Origin: Nitratiruptor sp.
GTDB lineage: Bacteria; Campylobacterota; Campylobacteria; Campylobacterales; Nitratiruptoraceae
DNA length: 64,000 nt
Direction: 5' to 3'
Assembly: GCA_009659925.1 (NCBI GenBank)
Contig: PUXW01000013.1
Location: forward strand, 1 to 64,000
Under the pieces are notes generated by a model that ran no database searches, had not been told where the DNA came from, and worked only from the letters and a program-made list of their open reading frames with translations. Shown in pieces: positions 8,218 through 16,574 of the stretch. The position numbers and the translations under genes are program-made. Within the stretch, counting starts at the first letter, position 1. Each line of letters opens with the position of its first letter.

Positions 8218-9147
8218 CTATTCTACCACAAGCTCCTTGAGAACCGCCACGAGTTGGTGGGTCCCGTTGGGGCAGCGGGCCACCCGATACTCAGTAACGC
8301 CTCGTTCCTGGGCCACTTGACCATACTCCTGGTGCAATTCCAAGAGGGTTTCGGAGTTGTCCAGGAGGAAGGAGAGGGGATAGACCAGGACCCGACGTCC
8401 TTTGAGGGTGGCTAGAATCTGATCGAGGGAGGGTTCAAGCCAGCGGACTGGCCCCAGTTTGGATTGGAAGGCGAGGTGGATGGCCCGGAAGCGCCCTTGA
8501 AGGCGACGGCGCAAGAGCTCGACATGGCGCTGGACCTGAAAGGGGTAGGGATCCCCTCTTTCGACGATTTTTTGGGGGAGGGAGTGGGCAGTGAAGATTA
8601 GATCGTATTCCCGGCTTGAAGCCCCCTCCAGGGCCTCGTCGATCCGCTGGCAAATAAGCTCGTTGAGGGAGGGATGATCGTAGAAGTGGGTTATAGCTGT
8701 GACCCGTTTGGGATAGTAGCCCAATCGTTGGGCCCAGTAGGCGAAGTCCTGGAGGCTGGAGCGGGTCGTGGTGGTAGAGTAGTGGGGATAGAGGGGCAGG
8801 AGGGTGAGCCGATCTACCTGGGCCTCCTGGAGCTGGAGGATCGCCTCCCTGGCCCGGGGAGGGGTATAGCGCATCACCTGGAGGACCAGACTCTCTGGAA
8901 GGGCCTCTTGCATCTTGGCCACCAGTTGAAGGCTCTCTTCCACCAGGGGACTTCGCCCCCCCAACTTCTGGTAGTTGGCCCGGGCCTCTGGGAGGCGCCC
9001 TTTCGTAATGAGGTAGGCTAGGAGAGAGCGGATTGGAGCTGGAAGGGGGAGGATATTGGGATCGTTGAACATGTTCTTTAAAAAGAGCTCCACCTCATCC
9101 AGGTTGTGTGGACCACCCATATTCATCAAGACGATACCCCAGGACAT
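8218..9147 (-). CDS. hemH: Ferrochelatase
   Basis: Inserts Fe(II) into protoporphyrin IX (or coproporphyrin) in the last steps of haem synthesis. The 309-residue product opens with GIVLMNMGGPHNLDEVELFL, the standard HemH N-terminus. YPHYSTTTTRSS near 130 carries the metal-binding His, and FLLDNSETLLELHQEYG near 250-268 carries the conserved Glu pair. The frame is open far upstream, but ATG at 9147 has AAGGAGG eight bases before it and gives the family length. It starts two bases after the oxidoreductase stop. hemL is elsewhere in this window (19.4 kb), so haem genes are scattered. Confidence 0.93.
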   Translation of the reverse strand: MSWGIVLMNMGGPHNLDEVELFLKNMFNDPNILPLPAPIRSLLAYLITKGRLPEARANYQKLGGRSPLVEESLQLVAKMQEALPESLVLQVMRYTPPRAREAILQLQEAQVDRLTLLPLYPHYSTTTTRSSLQDFAYWAQRLGYYPKRVTAITHFYDHPSLNELICQRIDEALEGASSREYDLIFTAHSLPQKIVERGDPYPFQVQRHVELLRRRLQGRFRAIHLAFQSKLGPVRWLEPSLDQILATLKGRRVLVYPLSFLLDNSETLLELHQEYGQVAQERGVTEYRVARCPNGTHQLVAVLKELVVE

Positions 9148-9149
9148 GG

Positions 9150-10223
9150 TTACCTCCTTTTTTTCAGCCACCGCCAGAAGAGGCGATCCAGAGCGATAGA
9201 GGGGGGCAGGGGGGTGGCCGAGCGGATCTGCTCGACCAGCCGTTTGGCGACGAAAGGGGCAAAGACGAACCCCCGTCCCCCAAAACCGCCAACCAGATAG
9301 AGCCCCCGCAAACGGGGTAAGGGTTTTTCTGGCGTACAAGCTCCCTCCTCCCACCGGATCGCCTCTCCAGCATAGGGGAAGTGATCGAAGACACTTGGAC
9401 GTACCCCACATAGGAGCTCCAGGGGCTCGACCCGATTCAGCTCCACCATACGCCGGGCCTCTTCCAAGAGGAAGTTGGGAGGCGGAGGGGTGTGGCTTGG
9501 ATCGTCTACACGAACGTGGGTAGCCCCGATAGCTACCCTCCCGCCGATGGGAGGAGAGATGGAGATCCGTTTGTGGAGGCTCCATGGGATTTGAGGTGAG
9601 GCGCGTACATCGATTCGATATCCCCCGACCCGTCCCAGTTGGAGGTATGGGGGCAAAAGCTCTCCCCAAGCGCCGGTAGCGACGATGACGCGCTTCGCCT
9701 CGATATCGTTGCAGAGGTACCCTCCCCCTTTCTCTTCAATCCGCTCTATGCCCTCTCGAAGTATGGGAACTCCTTCCAAAAGGGCCGCGCAGACCCTCCG
9801 AGGCTCGACAATGCCCCCCTCTGGAAAGAGGAAACCCCCGAAAGCCCGGGCATAGGGTTTGAGCCACGGGAGATCTTCAGGGGCGAGATGGCGAAAGGGG
9901 AGATCGATGAAGGGCAGATACCCTTGGAACCGCTCGGCGTCCCCCTCATCTTTGGGGAGTCGGAGGATACCGGTCTGGGTGAAAAGGTGGGGAAAGTTCC
10001 GGGTATAAAAGGCCACACTCTCTCGAAAGGCCTGGTTGGTTAGGCGTTGGAGGGGTCCACCCCGCCCCAGACGGGGAGCGATGAAGGCTCCGGCTGCCCC
10101 ACTGGCCCCGGCGGCGATTCCCCCTTGATCCACCACGAGGAGCCGTAGCCCAGCCTTCTTTAAGTAGTAGGCACAATGGGCCCCAGCTGCCCCGGCTCCA
10201 ATGATGAGGAGATCGACCTTCAA
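9150..10223 (-). CDS. FAD-dependent oxidoreductase (DAO family)
   Basis: A 357-residue flavoprotein of the D-amino-acid/glycine-oxidase superfamily. The Rossmann motif GAGAAG is at residues 9-14, with an acidic residue ending the second strand (VVDQGG). The C-terminal FAD signature GLYLVGGFGGRGFVFAPF is near 305-322. That C-terminal wording resembles the oxidase domain of MnmC, which acts on the tRNA wobble uridine, but no methyltransferase half is present, so the substrate is left open. It starts at TTG (10223), overlapping the glyS stop by three bases (TTGA). It sits just before hemH in the same transcript. Confidence 0.8.
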   Translation of the reverse strand: MKVDLLIIGAGAAGAHCAYYLKKAGLRLLVVDQGGIAAGASGAAGAFIAPRLGRGGPLQRLTNQAFRESVAFYTRNFPHLFTQTGILRLPKDEGDAERFQGYLPFIDLPFRHLAPEDLPWLKPYARAFGGFLFPEGGIVEPRRVCAALLEGVPILREGIERIEEKGGGYLCNDIEAKRVIVATGAWGELLPPYLQLGRVGGYRIDVRASPQIPWSLHKRISISPPIGGRVAIGATHVRVDDPSHTPPPPNFLLEEARRMVELNRVEPLELLCGVRPSVFDHFPYAGEAIRWEEGACTPEKPLPRLRGLYLVGGFGGRGFVFAPFVAKRLVEQIRSATPLPPSIALDRLFWRWLKKRR

Positions 10224-12262
10224 AGGGTGATCTCTTTGATGTCGGCGATCTGCTTGAACTCCAGGTAGATGGCGGCGATGAGATTCTTGCGGTTGGAGCG
10301 CAGCTGGGGATCGTCTACATTGACCAGGACATGGTCAAAGAATGCGTCGATATAGCCCTTGAGGCCGAAGAGGGCTTCGAGGCGCTCCTTGAGGGAGCCA
10401 TAGGCTCTAGAGCGCACCGCTTCAAAGGCCTCCCACAAGGCCCGCTCCTCCTCTTGCTGGAAGAGGGCTGGGTCGACCTCTGGAGGACCTGCCAACTCCA
10501 TATCCTTGATAATGTTGGAGAGGCGCTTGAAGGTGGAGAAGTGCTCTTTGAACTTGGGATCCTCCACGATCTGGCGCAAAGCCTCTAGCTTCTCCTGGAT
10601 ACCCACGAGATCCCGCTCACCACTCTCCAAAACGGCGGTGAGCAGGGAGGGGTTGACCTGGAAGAACTGGTAGAGTCGCTCCACGAAGAAGCGCTCCAGC
10701 AGAGTTGTATCGAAGGGGCGATACTCATCGAGGAAAGGCTCCCACTCTCGAATATCGAAGGGGAGCTTGAACTCCAAGACGATCCGGATAATCCCCAAAG
10801 CGGCCCGGCGCAATCCGAAGGGATCCTTAGAACCACTCGGGATCTTCCCGAGGCTAAAGAGGGCCAAGAGGGTATCGATCTTGGTGGCCAAGGCGACCAG
10901 GGCGCTCAAGAGATTGGAAGGGAGTTCGCTCTCCTCCCCTTTGGGAAGGTAGTGCTCCTTGATGGCCAGGGCTACAAGCTCATCTTCCCCCTGGGCCAGG
11001 GCGTAGTAGTAGCCCATAATTCCCTGGAGTTCTGGAAATTCATAGACCATCTCGGTGAGCAAATCGGCTTTGGAGAGCATGACGGCCCGCTCCAGAAGGG
11101 CCCGGAGCTCTCCCTTAGGGAGGCGAAGTTCCGTCTCTACCCGCTTTCCGTAGCGTTCCAGCAGCTTCTGGGCGATCTTGAGTTCCCGAAGCTCCTTGTC
11201 GAAGATGGAGCCCAGCCCATCCATGAAGCGGATTTGGCGCAATCCCTCGAAATCGAGGCCCCGCTTTAAGTCGTTGCGCCAGAAGAAGAGGGCATCGTTG
11301 AATCTGGCCCGGAGAACCCGCTGGTTCCCTTGGACGATCTGGTCGAAATTTTGGGTATAGGCGTTGCTCACCACGACGAAGCTGTTATCCAGCCGCTCCC
11401 CTTTGAAGATGGGAAAGTAGCGCTGGTGTTCGCGCATCGAAGTGATGAGGACCTCTGGAGGGAGCTGGAGGAAGGTCTCATCGAAATGGCCCCGCAAAGG
11501 GGTGGGGTATTCGGTGATGGCTACCACCTCCTCGAAGAGCTCCCAATCCCGCTGGATGGCTCCCCCTTCCCGCTCGATCCGCTCGAAACCGACTTCGATC
11601 ATCTTGGCCCGCTCCTCTTGATCGAGGATCACCCCTCCCGAACGCAACTTCTTGAAATAGTCTTGGGGCCCCTCGACGGGAATGGGCTCCATTGAGACGG
11701 CTCTGTGGACCCGGGTGGTGTTGCCGGTCTCGATGCCAAAGAGGGGGAAGCGGAGGAAGCGGCCATGGAAGTGGACGATCCCCCAGCGGATGGGGCGGAT
11801 GAAGGTCTCCCTGAGGCTACCCCAACGCATCTCTTTTCCAAAGGAGAGGGATTGGAGCCACTCTCCCACCAGCTGGGGGAGGAGGGTTTCCACCTTGGCC
11901 CCTGGGGTCTGACGGCGATAGTAGAGGACCTCTCCCCCCTTGCCCGGATGCCGCTGCAACTCCTCCACCAAGACCCCTACCTTCTTGGCAAAACCAAGGG
12001 CCGCTTTGGTCGGTACCCCATCCTTGTAGGCAATGGCAAGGGGGGGACCGAAGAACTCTTGGACCTGGTCTGGCTCTTGCTCTGGGAAGCGCTCATGCCA
12101 GAGAACCAGACGGCGGGGGGTATAGAAAAAGGCAAATTCGCTCTCAAGGGAGTGGCGCTGGAGGAGCTCCTCCCATTTACGAGGGATGTTGGGAAGTTCC
12201 TGAAGGAGGGGGAGGGCTGGAAGCTCCTCCACCCCGATCTCGATGAGCAGCGATTGGCTCAT
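10220..12262 (-). CDS. glyS: Glycyl-tRNA synthetase beta subunit
   Basis: Beta chain of the bacterial alpha2-beta2 glycyl-tRNA synthetase, which charges tRNA-Gly with glycine. The alpha chain (glyQ) is not in the window. The 680-residue product starts LLIEIGVEELPALPL, the beta-chain hallmark. It contains FVVVSN and REHQRYFPIF near 270-290, the HD-like region, and ends with FFDHVLVNVDD and an anticodon-binding tail. ATG 12262 is chosen over longer frames because it restores the family N-terminus and has GGAG upstream. A 31-base gap separates it from the upstream microprotein. Confidence 0.95.
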   Translation of the reverse strand: MSQSLLIEIGVEELPALPLLQELPNIPRKWEELLQRHSLESEFAFFYTPRRLVLWHERFPEQEPDQVQEFFGPPLAIAYKDGVPTKAALGFAKKVGVLVEELQRHPGKGGEVLYYRRQTPGAKVETLLPQLVGEWLQSLSFGKEMRWGSLRETFIRPIRWGIVHFHGRFLRFPLFGIETGNTTRVHRAVSMEPIPVEGPQDYFKKLRSGGVILDQEERAKMIEVGFERIEREGGAIQRDWELFEEVVAITEYPTPLRGHFDETFLQLPPEVLITSMREHQRYFPIFKGERLDNSFVVVSNAYTQNFDQIVQGNQRVLRARFNDALFFWRNDLKRGLDFEGLRQIRFMDGLGSIFDKELRELKIAQKLLERYGKRVETELRLPKGELRALLERAVMLSKADLLTEMVYEFPELQGIMGYYYALAQGEDELVALAIKEHYLPKGEESELPSNLLSALVALATKIDTLLALFSLGKIPSGSKDPFGLRRAALGIIRIVLEFKLPFDIREWEPFLDEYRPFDTTLLERFFVERLYQFFQVNPSLLTAVLESGERDLVGIQEKLEALRQIVEDPKFKEHFSTFKRLSNIIKDMELAGPPEVDPALFQQEEERALWEAFEAVRSRAYGSLKERLEALFGLKGYIDAFFDHVLVNVDDPQLRSNRKNLIAAIYLEFKQIADIKEITL

Positions 12263-12293
12263 GGTTGCCTGCTCCTTCTCATTGGATTGATCT

Positions 12294-12407
12294 TCACCGC
12301 TCTTCGCCCCGTTTGTGGTGATCCCGTTGGCGGTGGTAGCCAACTACGATCCAGACCATAAAGAGGACAAAGGCGAGGAGGATGGCACTGTGCAAAAATT
12401 CCATCAT
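12294..12407 (-). CDS. 37-residue single-helix membrane microprotein
   Basis: Short frame starting at tandem ATGs whose first codon overlaps the trmL stop (CAATGATG). The product begins MMEFLHSAILLAFVLFMVWI, a single transmembrane segment, followed by VVGYHRQRDHHKRGEER, a strongly basic, His-rich cytoplasmic-type tail. No family is recognised. The size and shape recall CcoQ-like accessory subunits of cbb3 oxidase, but no oxidase gene is nearby. Overlap with trmL on one side and glyS 31 bases on the other argue that it is translated rather than noise. It is not in any longer frame with a recognisable product. Confidence 0.6.
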   Translation of the reverse strand: MMEFLHSAILLAFVLFMVWIVVGYHRQRDHHKRGEER

Positions 12408-12865
12408 TGACAAAATCCTTCTCGGTTTTGGGCAATTCCCTGGTACAAGACGATCCCAACACTCACCGCCAGGTTGAGGCTGCGCCCTTCGGGACATATG
12501 GGAATCCGCAGGGTTTGGGAGGAGAAGCGCTCCAGGAGCCAAGGGGGCAATCCCCGATCCTCGCTTCCAAACAGGAGGTAGTCCCCAGGACGGTAGATGG
12601 CATCGAAGATGGATCGGTTCCCCTTGGTGGTGAGCAGATGGAGCCGTCTCCAGTCGACGTGATCCAAAAAGGCCTCCAGACTCTCCCAGACCACTGGGCG
12701 CAACCGTTTCCAGTAATCCAGACCAGCCCGTTTGAGGGAGGCCTCGTCGATACGAAAGCCTAGGGGTTTGATGAGGTGGAGGGTCGCTCCGGTATTGACA
12801 CACAAGCGTCCGATATTGCCGGTGTTGGGTGGGATTTTGGGATGGACCAGGACCACATGGAACAT
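12404..12865 (-). CDS. trmL: tRNA (cytidine/uridine-34 2'-O)-methyltransferase
   Basis: SPOUT-class methyltransferase that 2'-O-methylates the wobble base of certain tRNA-Leu species using S-adenosylmethionine. The 153-residue product shows HPKIPPNTGNIGRLCVNTGA near the N-terminus, LLFGSEDRGLP near 95-105 and RSLNLAVSVGIVLYQ near 128-142. These are the three motifs that form the knot and SAM site. Length matches TrmL (about 155). ATG 12865 overlaps the purU stop by one base (TGATG), which fixes the start against longer open frame upstream. Confidence 0.93.
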   Translation of the reverse strand: MFHVVLVHPKIPPNTGNIGRLCVNTGATLHLIKPLGFRIDEASLKRAGLDYWKRLRPVVWESLEAFLDHVDWRRLHLLTTKGNRSIFDAIYRPGDYLLFGSEDRGLPPWLLERFSSQTLRIPICPEGRSLNLAVSVGIVLYQGIAQNREGFCQ

Positions 12866-13698
12866 CAAAGGATCACCGTCTTGTTGGCGTGGACGAAGAT
12901 CCGATCCTCCACCGCCAGGCGGAGGGCCCGGGCCAGTACCACCTTTTCCACATCCCGCCCAGCCTGGCGCATCTGTTGCCACGAGTAGGTATGGTCCACG
13001 GGAATGACATCCTGGGCGATGATGGGCCCCTCGTCGAGGCGCTCATTGACGAAGTGGGCCGTTGCTCCGATGATCTTGACCCCCCGATCGAAGGCCTGTT
13101 TGTAGGGATTGGCCCCGATGAAGGCAGGGAGGAAGGAGTGGTGGATGTTGATGATCCGATTCTCGTAGTGGGAGACGAACTGGGGGGTGAGGATGCGCAT
13201 GTACTTGGCTAGTACGATGTAGTCGATCCGCCCAAAGAGTTCGAGGAGGGCGAGGATCTTCTCCTCATGTTCGCTACGCTCCAGATCGTGGTGGGGGAGG
13301 TGGAAGTAGTCGATCTTGAATTTTTCCACCAAGGAACGCAGGAGATCGTAGTTGGAGATGACCGCCACGATCTCGATGGGGAGCTCCCCGTCGAAGTGAC
13401 GCATGAGCAGGTCCCCCAAGACATGGCTCTCTTTGGTAGCCAGAATAACGATCCGCTTCTTGCGAGGGGTGATGACCCGGATAGAGGCCCGGGGCAGCTC
13501 CTTGGCCAAGGCCTCTTGGAGCTCATGCTCTTCCACCCTTCCCCGGACGACGCTGCGCATGAAGAAGCGCCGATACTCCTCGTCGACGAATTCGCTGTTG
13601 CGCTCGATATTCAAATCGAGCTCGAAGAAGACCTTGGAGATCCGATAGACCAACCCCTTCTCATCCTTGGAGTCGATGAGGACCCGATAGAGTTTCAT
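12865..13698 (-). CDS. purU: Formyltetrahydrofolate deformylase
   Basis: Hydrolyses 10-formyl-THF to formate and THF, balancing one-carbon pools. The 277-residue product has an N-terminal ACT domain (about 1-80, starting YRVLIDSKDEKGLVYRISKV) and a formyltransferase-fold domain with NIHHSFLPAFIGANPY near 205-220. That motif contains the catalytic Asn/His, and the following HFVNERLDEGPII supplies the Asp. Length and two-domain order match PurU rather than PurN, which lacks the ACT domain. folD, another THF enzyme, lies at 25.4 kb. The stop overlaps trmL, and the start overlaps the end of the CCA-enzyme gene by four bases. Confidence 0.94.
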   Translation of the reverse strand: MKLYRVLIDSKDEKGLVYRISKVFFELDLNIERNSEFVDEEYRRFFMRSVVRGRVEEHELQEALAKELPRASIRVITPRKKRIVILATKESHVLGDLLMRHFDGELPIEIVAVISNYDLLRSLVEKFKIDYFHLPHHDLERSEHEEKILALLELFGRIDYIVLAKYMRILTPQFVSHYENRIINIHHSFLPAFIGANPYKQAFDRGVKIIGATAHFVNERLDEGPIIAQDVIPVDHTYSWQQMRQAGRDVEKVVLARALRLAVEDRIFVHANKTVIL

Positions 13699-14870
13699 TC
13701 TCTCCCTTTAAAACGCTCGCGGATGGCGGCGAGATTGCGCCGGCGCAGCTCAGCCCCGAGCCTGGCTCCATGGAACCCCTGGGCGAGGAGCTCCTTAGGG
13801 GTTACAGCTTGAAAAGGGCGTTCCCACAACCCAAGCTCCTTGGCCCGCTGGGCGATACGGGGATCGTAGTTGCCCAGATAGTCGCGAAGGGGGAAGCGAA
13901 GGGCCATGGCTGCGATGAATCGATCGGTCACGCTCTTTGGCAACCCCTTTTGGAGGCGGAAGGTGCGATAGTATTCCCGGGGAGCCTTGAGGCGATCGAG
14001 GAAGTGGCGGTAGCTCTTGTGGCTCTTGTTGGCTAAGATGTAGAGGAAGGAGAACTTCCTCAAATGGGGGAGAAAATCCCTTTGAAATCGCAGGAGCTCC
14101 CGGGCCACCTGGCAAAAGGGAATGGTGATCGAAAAGAGCTGCCTGTCGACTCCCAGGCGGGTGAGGTAATAGGCCCCGTAGTGGAGCCAGCGCCCCTGAA
14201 AGAGCTTCTCGAACTCCCAAAAGATCCGCTCATGGGAGAGATCCTCTAGAGAGATCGAAGCCATCACCCCTACACTTCTCTCCTCAATCTTGTAACCGAA
14301 ACGGGCACTAAACTGGACCCCCCGCAAGACCCGGAGACTATCCTCTCGGAACTTCTCGGGATCGATGATGGCGATGCGCCTTTTAGCGATATCCTCCACC
14401 CCTCCCCAAAAGTCCAGGAGCTTGCCCGTAAAGATATCGAGCATCAAGGCGTTCATGCGAAAATCTCGGCGCAGCGAGGCCTCCCGCTCACTGGAGGCCA
14501 ATTCCACGACGAAGCCCCGATGGCCCCGCCCCACCTTACTCTCCAGGCGGGGCAGACTCAAATCGATGTACTCCTTGTACTTATAGACGAAAAAGCTCTT
14601 CCCCACCCCCTTGGCTCCCAGGCTCTCCATAAGGGCTTCGAACCTATCAGGTTCGATCCCATAGACTTCGATGTCGAGATCGATGATGGGAATTGGATGG
14701 CCTTCGAGATGGGTCCTGACGAGGTCCCGGACCGCACCGCCCACCAGATAGGCCCGCCGGGTGTAGGGGGCTAGGAGTTGGCGGATATGGGCAAGATCCT
14801 CCCTCAGGTGCTGGGGGAGCTCTTCCAGGAGCCAGGGATAGCGACCCTCGTGTTCAAAGTTGTGCGGCAT
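13695..14870 (-). CDS. cca: CCA tRNA nucleotidyltransferase / poly(A) polymerase family
   Basis: Class II nucleotidyltransferase that adds or repairs the 3' CCA of tRNA. Of about 391 residues, the catalytic core has [10 protein letters not shown] near 39-48, then DLDIEVYG near 63-70 with the metal-binding Dx[14 protein letters not shown] and a flexible Arg/Asp region ([17 protein letters not shown]) complete the core, and the C-terminus is helical. The tRNA-Glu here encodes CCA, so the role may be mostly repair. An ATG nine codons upstream is possible. The ATG at 14870 (MPHNFEHEG) is preferred because it leaves only a 17-base overlap with leuB. Confidence 0.9.
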   Translation of the reverse strand: MPHNFEHEGRYPWLLEELPQHLREDLAHIRQLLAPYTRRAYLVGGAVRDLVRTHLEGHPIPIIDLDIEVYGIEPDRFEALMESLGAKGVGKSFFVYKYKEYIDLSLPRLESKVGRGHRGFVVELASSEREASLRRDFRMNALMLDIFTGKLLDFWGGVEDIAKRRIAIIDPEKFREDSLRVLRGVQFSARFGYKIEERSVGVMASISLEDLSHERIFWEFEKLFQGRWLHYGAYYLTRLGVDRQLFSITIPFCQVARELLRFQRDFLPHLRKFSFLYILANKSHKSYRHFLDRLKAPREYYRTFRLQKGLPKSVTDRFIAAMALRFPLRDYLGNYDPRIAQRAKELGLWERPFQAVTPKELLAQGFHGARLGAELRRRNLAAIRERFKGRE

Positions 14871-15924
14871 ACTGGGCGATGAGACTTCCCATCTCACTGG
14901 TGGTCACCACCTCCTTGGCATCGAAGGAGGCGATATCCCGGGTGCGATACCCCTCTCTCAAGACCCGGCGAATCGCCTCCTCGATCCGCCAAGCTGCCCT
15001 CTCCTGACCAAACTGGAATCGGAGCATCATGGCCGCACTGGAGATAGCGGCGATCGGATTGGCGATGCCCTGCCCGGCGATATCGGGAGCACTTCCGTGG
15101 ATTGGCTCATAGAGCCCATGTTTTTCCCCCAGGGAGGCACTGGGTAAAAGGCCGATAGAGCCACTGAGCATACTGGCCTCGTCGCTGAGGATATCGCCGA
15201 AGATATTCCCCGTTAGGATCACATCGAACTGCTTGGGATCGCGGATGAGCTGCATCGCCGCATTGTCGACATACATGTGGTCCAAACTCACCTCTGGATA
15301 CTCTTTGGCCACCTCGCTCACCACATCCCGCCAAAGCTGACTCACCTCCAAGACATTGGCCTTGTCTACTGAGGTGACCCGCTTGTTGCGTTTCATGGCG
15401 ATATCGAAGCCAACCCGGGCGATCCGCTCTACTTCGGCTCTGGTATAGACCATCGTATTATAGGCCCGATCCCCCTCATAGCCCCGGGGCTCGCCGAAAT
15501 AGATCCCGCCAATGAGCTCCCGGACCACCATCAAATCGGTTCCCTGGATCACCTCGGGTTTGAGGGGGGAGGCGTTGATCAGTTCGTCGTAGACGATGGT
15601 GGGACGCAAATTGGCGAAAACCCCCAGGGCTTTGCGCAACTTCAAAAGGCCGGTCTCAGGGCGCTTAGAACGAGGGAGATCGTCCCATTTGGGACCGCCG
15701 ATGGCGCCAAAGAGTACGGCATCACACGATTTCGCAATCTCGATGGTCTCTTCGGGAATGGGATCTCCCGTCATGTCGATGGCGGCTCCCCCAAGCAGCG
15801 CCTCCTTGTAGGTTATCTCGAAGTTCTCCTTCACACTCACGGCATCCAGGACCTTGACGGCCTCGTCGATGATCTCCGGGCCGATTCCATCCCCTTTGAT
15901 GAGGGCCACGCTATATCGTCTCAT
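14854..15924 (-). CDS. leuB: 3-isopropylmalate dehydrogenase
   Basis: Oxidative decarboxylation of 3-isopropylmalate with NAD+ in leucine biosynthesis. The 356-residue product opens with [20 protein letters not shown]. It has [10 protein letters not shown] near 73-82, a substrate-binding [11 protein letters not shown] loop, [32 protein letters not shown] (Mg-binding Asp) and [16 protein letters not shown] near 285. All fit the LeuB family. It overlaps leuD by four bases (ATGA). leuA and leuC are not in the window, so the leucine genes are split in this genome. Confidence 0.96.
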   Translation of the reverse strand: MRRYSVALIKGDGIGPEIIDEAVKVLDAVSVKENFEITYKEALLGGAAIDMTGDPIPEETIEIAKSCDAVLFGAIGGPKWDDLPRSKRPETGLLKLRKALGVFANLRPTIVYDELINASPLKPEVIQGTDLMVVRELIGGIYFGEPRGYEGDRAYNTMVYTRAEVERIARVGFDIAMKRNKRVTSVDKANVLEVSQLWRDVVSEVAKEYPEVSLDHMYVDNAAMQLIRDPKQFDVILTGNIFGDILSDEASMLSGSIGLLPSASLGEKHGLYEPIHGSAPDIAGQGIANPIAAISSAAMMLRFQFGQERAAWRIEEAIRRVLREGYRTRDIASFDAKEVVTTSEMGSLIAQYAAQL

Positions 15925-16427
15925 CCCTCTCCTTCTTGTAGAAGCTTGGCTTTGGCGTAGTTGATCAGGCCACCACAGGCAAGGAGCTCCTGCATGAAGG
16001 GGGGGATGGGGGTGAAGGGGTACTCCAGCCCCTTGTTGAGATCCTTGATGATCCCGCGATCCATGTCGATGGAGATGAGATCCCCCTCTCCAATCCGGTC
16101 GGCCTGGGGCAGTTCGAAGATGGGCAGACCCATATTGAAAGCGTTGCGGTAGAAGATCCGGGCGAAACTCTTGGCCACCACCGCGGCCACACCAGCCGCT
16201 TTGAGGGCGATGGGAGCATGCTCCCGACTACTCCCACAGCCGAAATTCTCTCCAGCGACGATGATGTCCCCGGGCTGGAGCTTCTTGACAAACTCCGGAT
16301 CGGCATCCTCCATGACATGTTTGGCCAGCTCGTGGGGATCGGAGGTGTTGAGATAGCGCGCGGCAATGATGAGGTCGGTGTCGATGTTGTCTCCGAACTT
16401 CCAGACCTTCCCTGTGATGACGTTCAT
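15921..16427 (-). CDS. leuD: 3-isopropylmalate dehydratase small subunit
   Basis: Small subunit of isopropylmalate isomerase; it partners LeuC, the Fe-S subunit. The 168-residue product carries [20 protein letters not shown] at the N-terminus and [14 protein letters not shown] near 62-75, the swivel-domain signature. Length is that of the short archaeal/epsilon-type LeuD. The frame stays open for 118 codons upstream through the divergent rpoD promoter, but ATG 16427 gives the family start and has GGAG six bases before it. It is the first gene of the long minus-strand run ending at the ABC exporter. Confidence 0.95.
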   Translation of the reverse strand: MNVITGKVWKFGDNIDTDLIIAARYLNTSDPHELAKHVMEDADPEFVKKLQPGDIIVAGENFGCGSSREHAPIALKAAGVAAVVAKSFARIFYRNAFNMGLPIFELPQADRIGEGDLISIDMDRGIIKDLNKGLEYPFTPIPPFMQELLACGGLINYAKAKLLQEGEG

Positions 16428-16486
16428 CGACGCTCCTGCTCTTTTTGCCACGATTTTATCAAAAAAGGCCCACTTTGGCAAAAGAG

Positions 16487-16514
16487 TTGCAAAATGGGAA
16501 AATTTTGGTATAAT
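16487..16514 (+). promoter_or_regulatory. Sigma-70 promoter of rpoD
   Basis: TTGCAA (16487-16492), 16-base spacer, TATAAT (16509-16514), preceded by a TTTTGG stretch. This is in the AT-rich gap between divergent leuD and rpoD. Predicted transcription start is near 16521, giving a leader of about 54 bases before the TTG start codon. Confidence 0.7.
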
Positions 16515-16574
16515 TGGGCGCAAAACCCAAATTCCCTCCCCAACCCAAGAACTTCCAACCACGAAGGAGCTACT

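Noticed and set aside
9148-9669. N-terminal extension of hemH by 174 codons
   Set aside because: The extra residues are an out-of-frame reading of the FAD oxidoreductase gene. ATG 9147 has a strong ribosome site.
12294-12407. CcoQ subunit of cbb3 oxidase
   Set aside because: Size and helix fit, but there are no ccoNOP genes nearby and no sequence motif to support it.
12294-12803. 169-codon frame ending in the trmL-glyS microprotein
   Set aside because: Residues before the tandem Met are a shadow of trmL. Only the last 37 codons form a sensible membrane protein.
16218-16574. N-terminal extension of rpoD by 119 codons
   Set aside because: It would lie upstream of the rpoD promoter and antisense to leuD. 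TTG 16575 with AGGAG gives the normal sigma-70 N-terminus.
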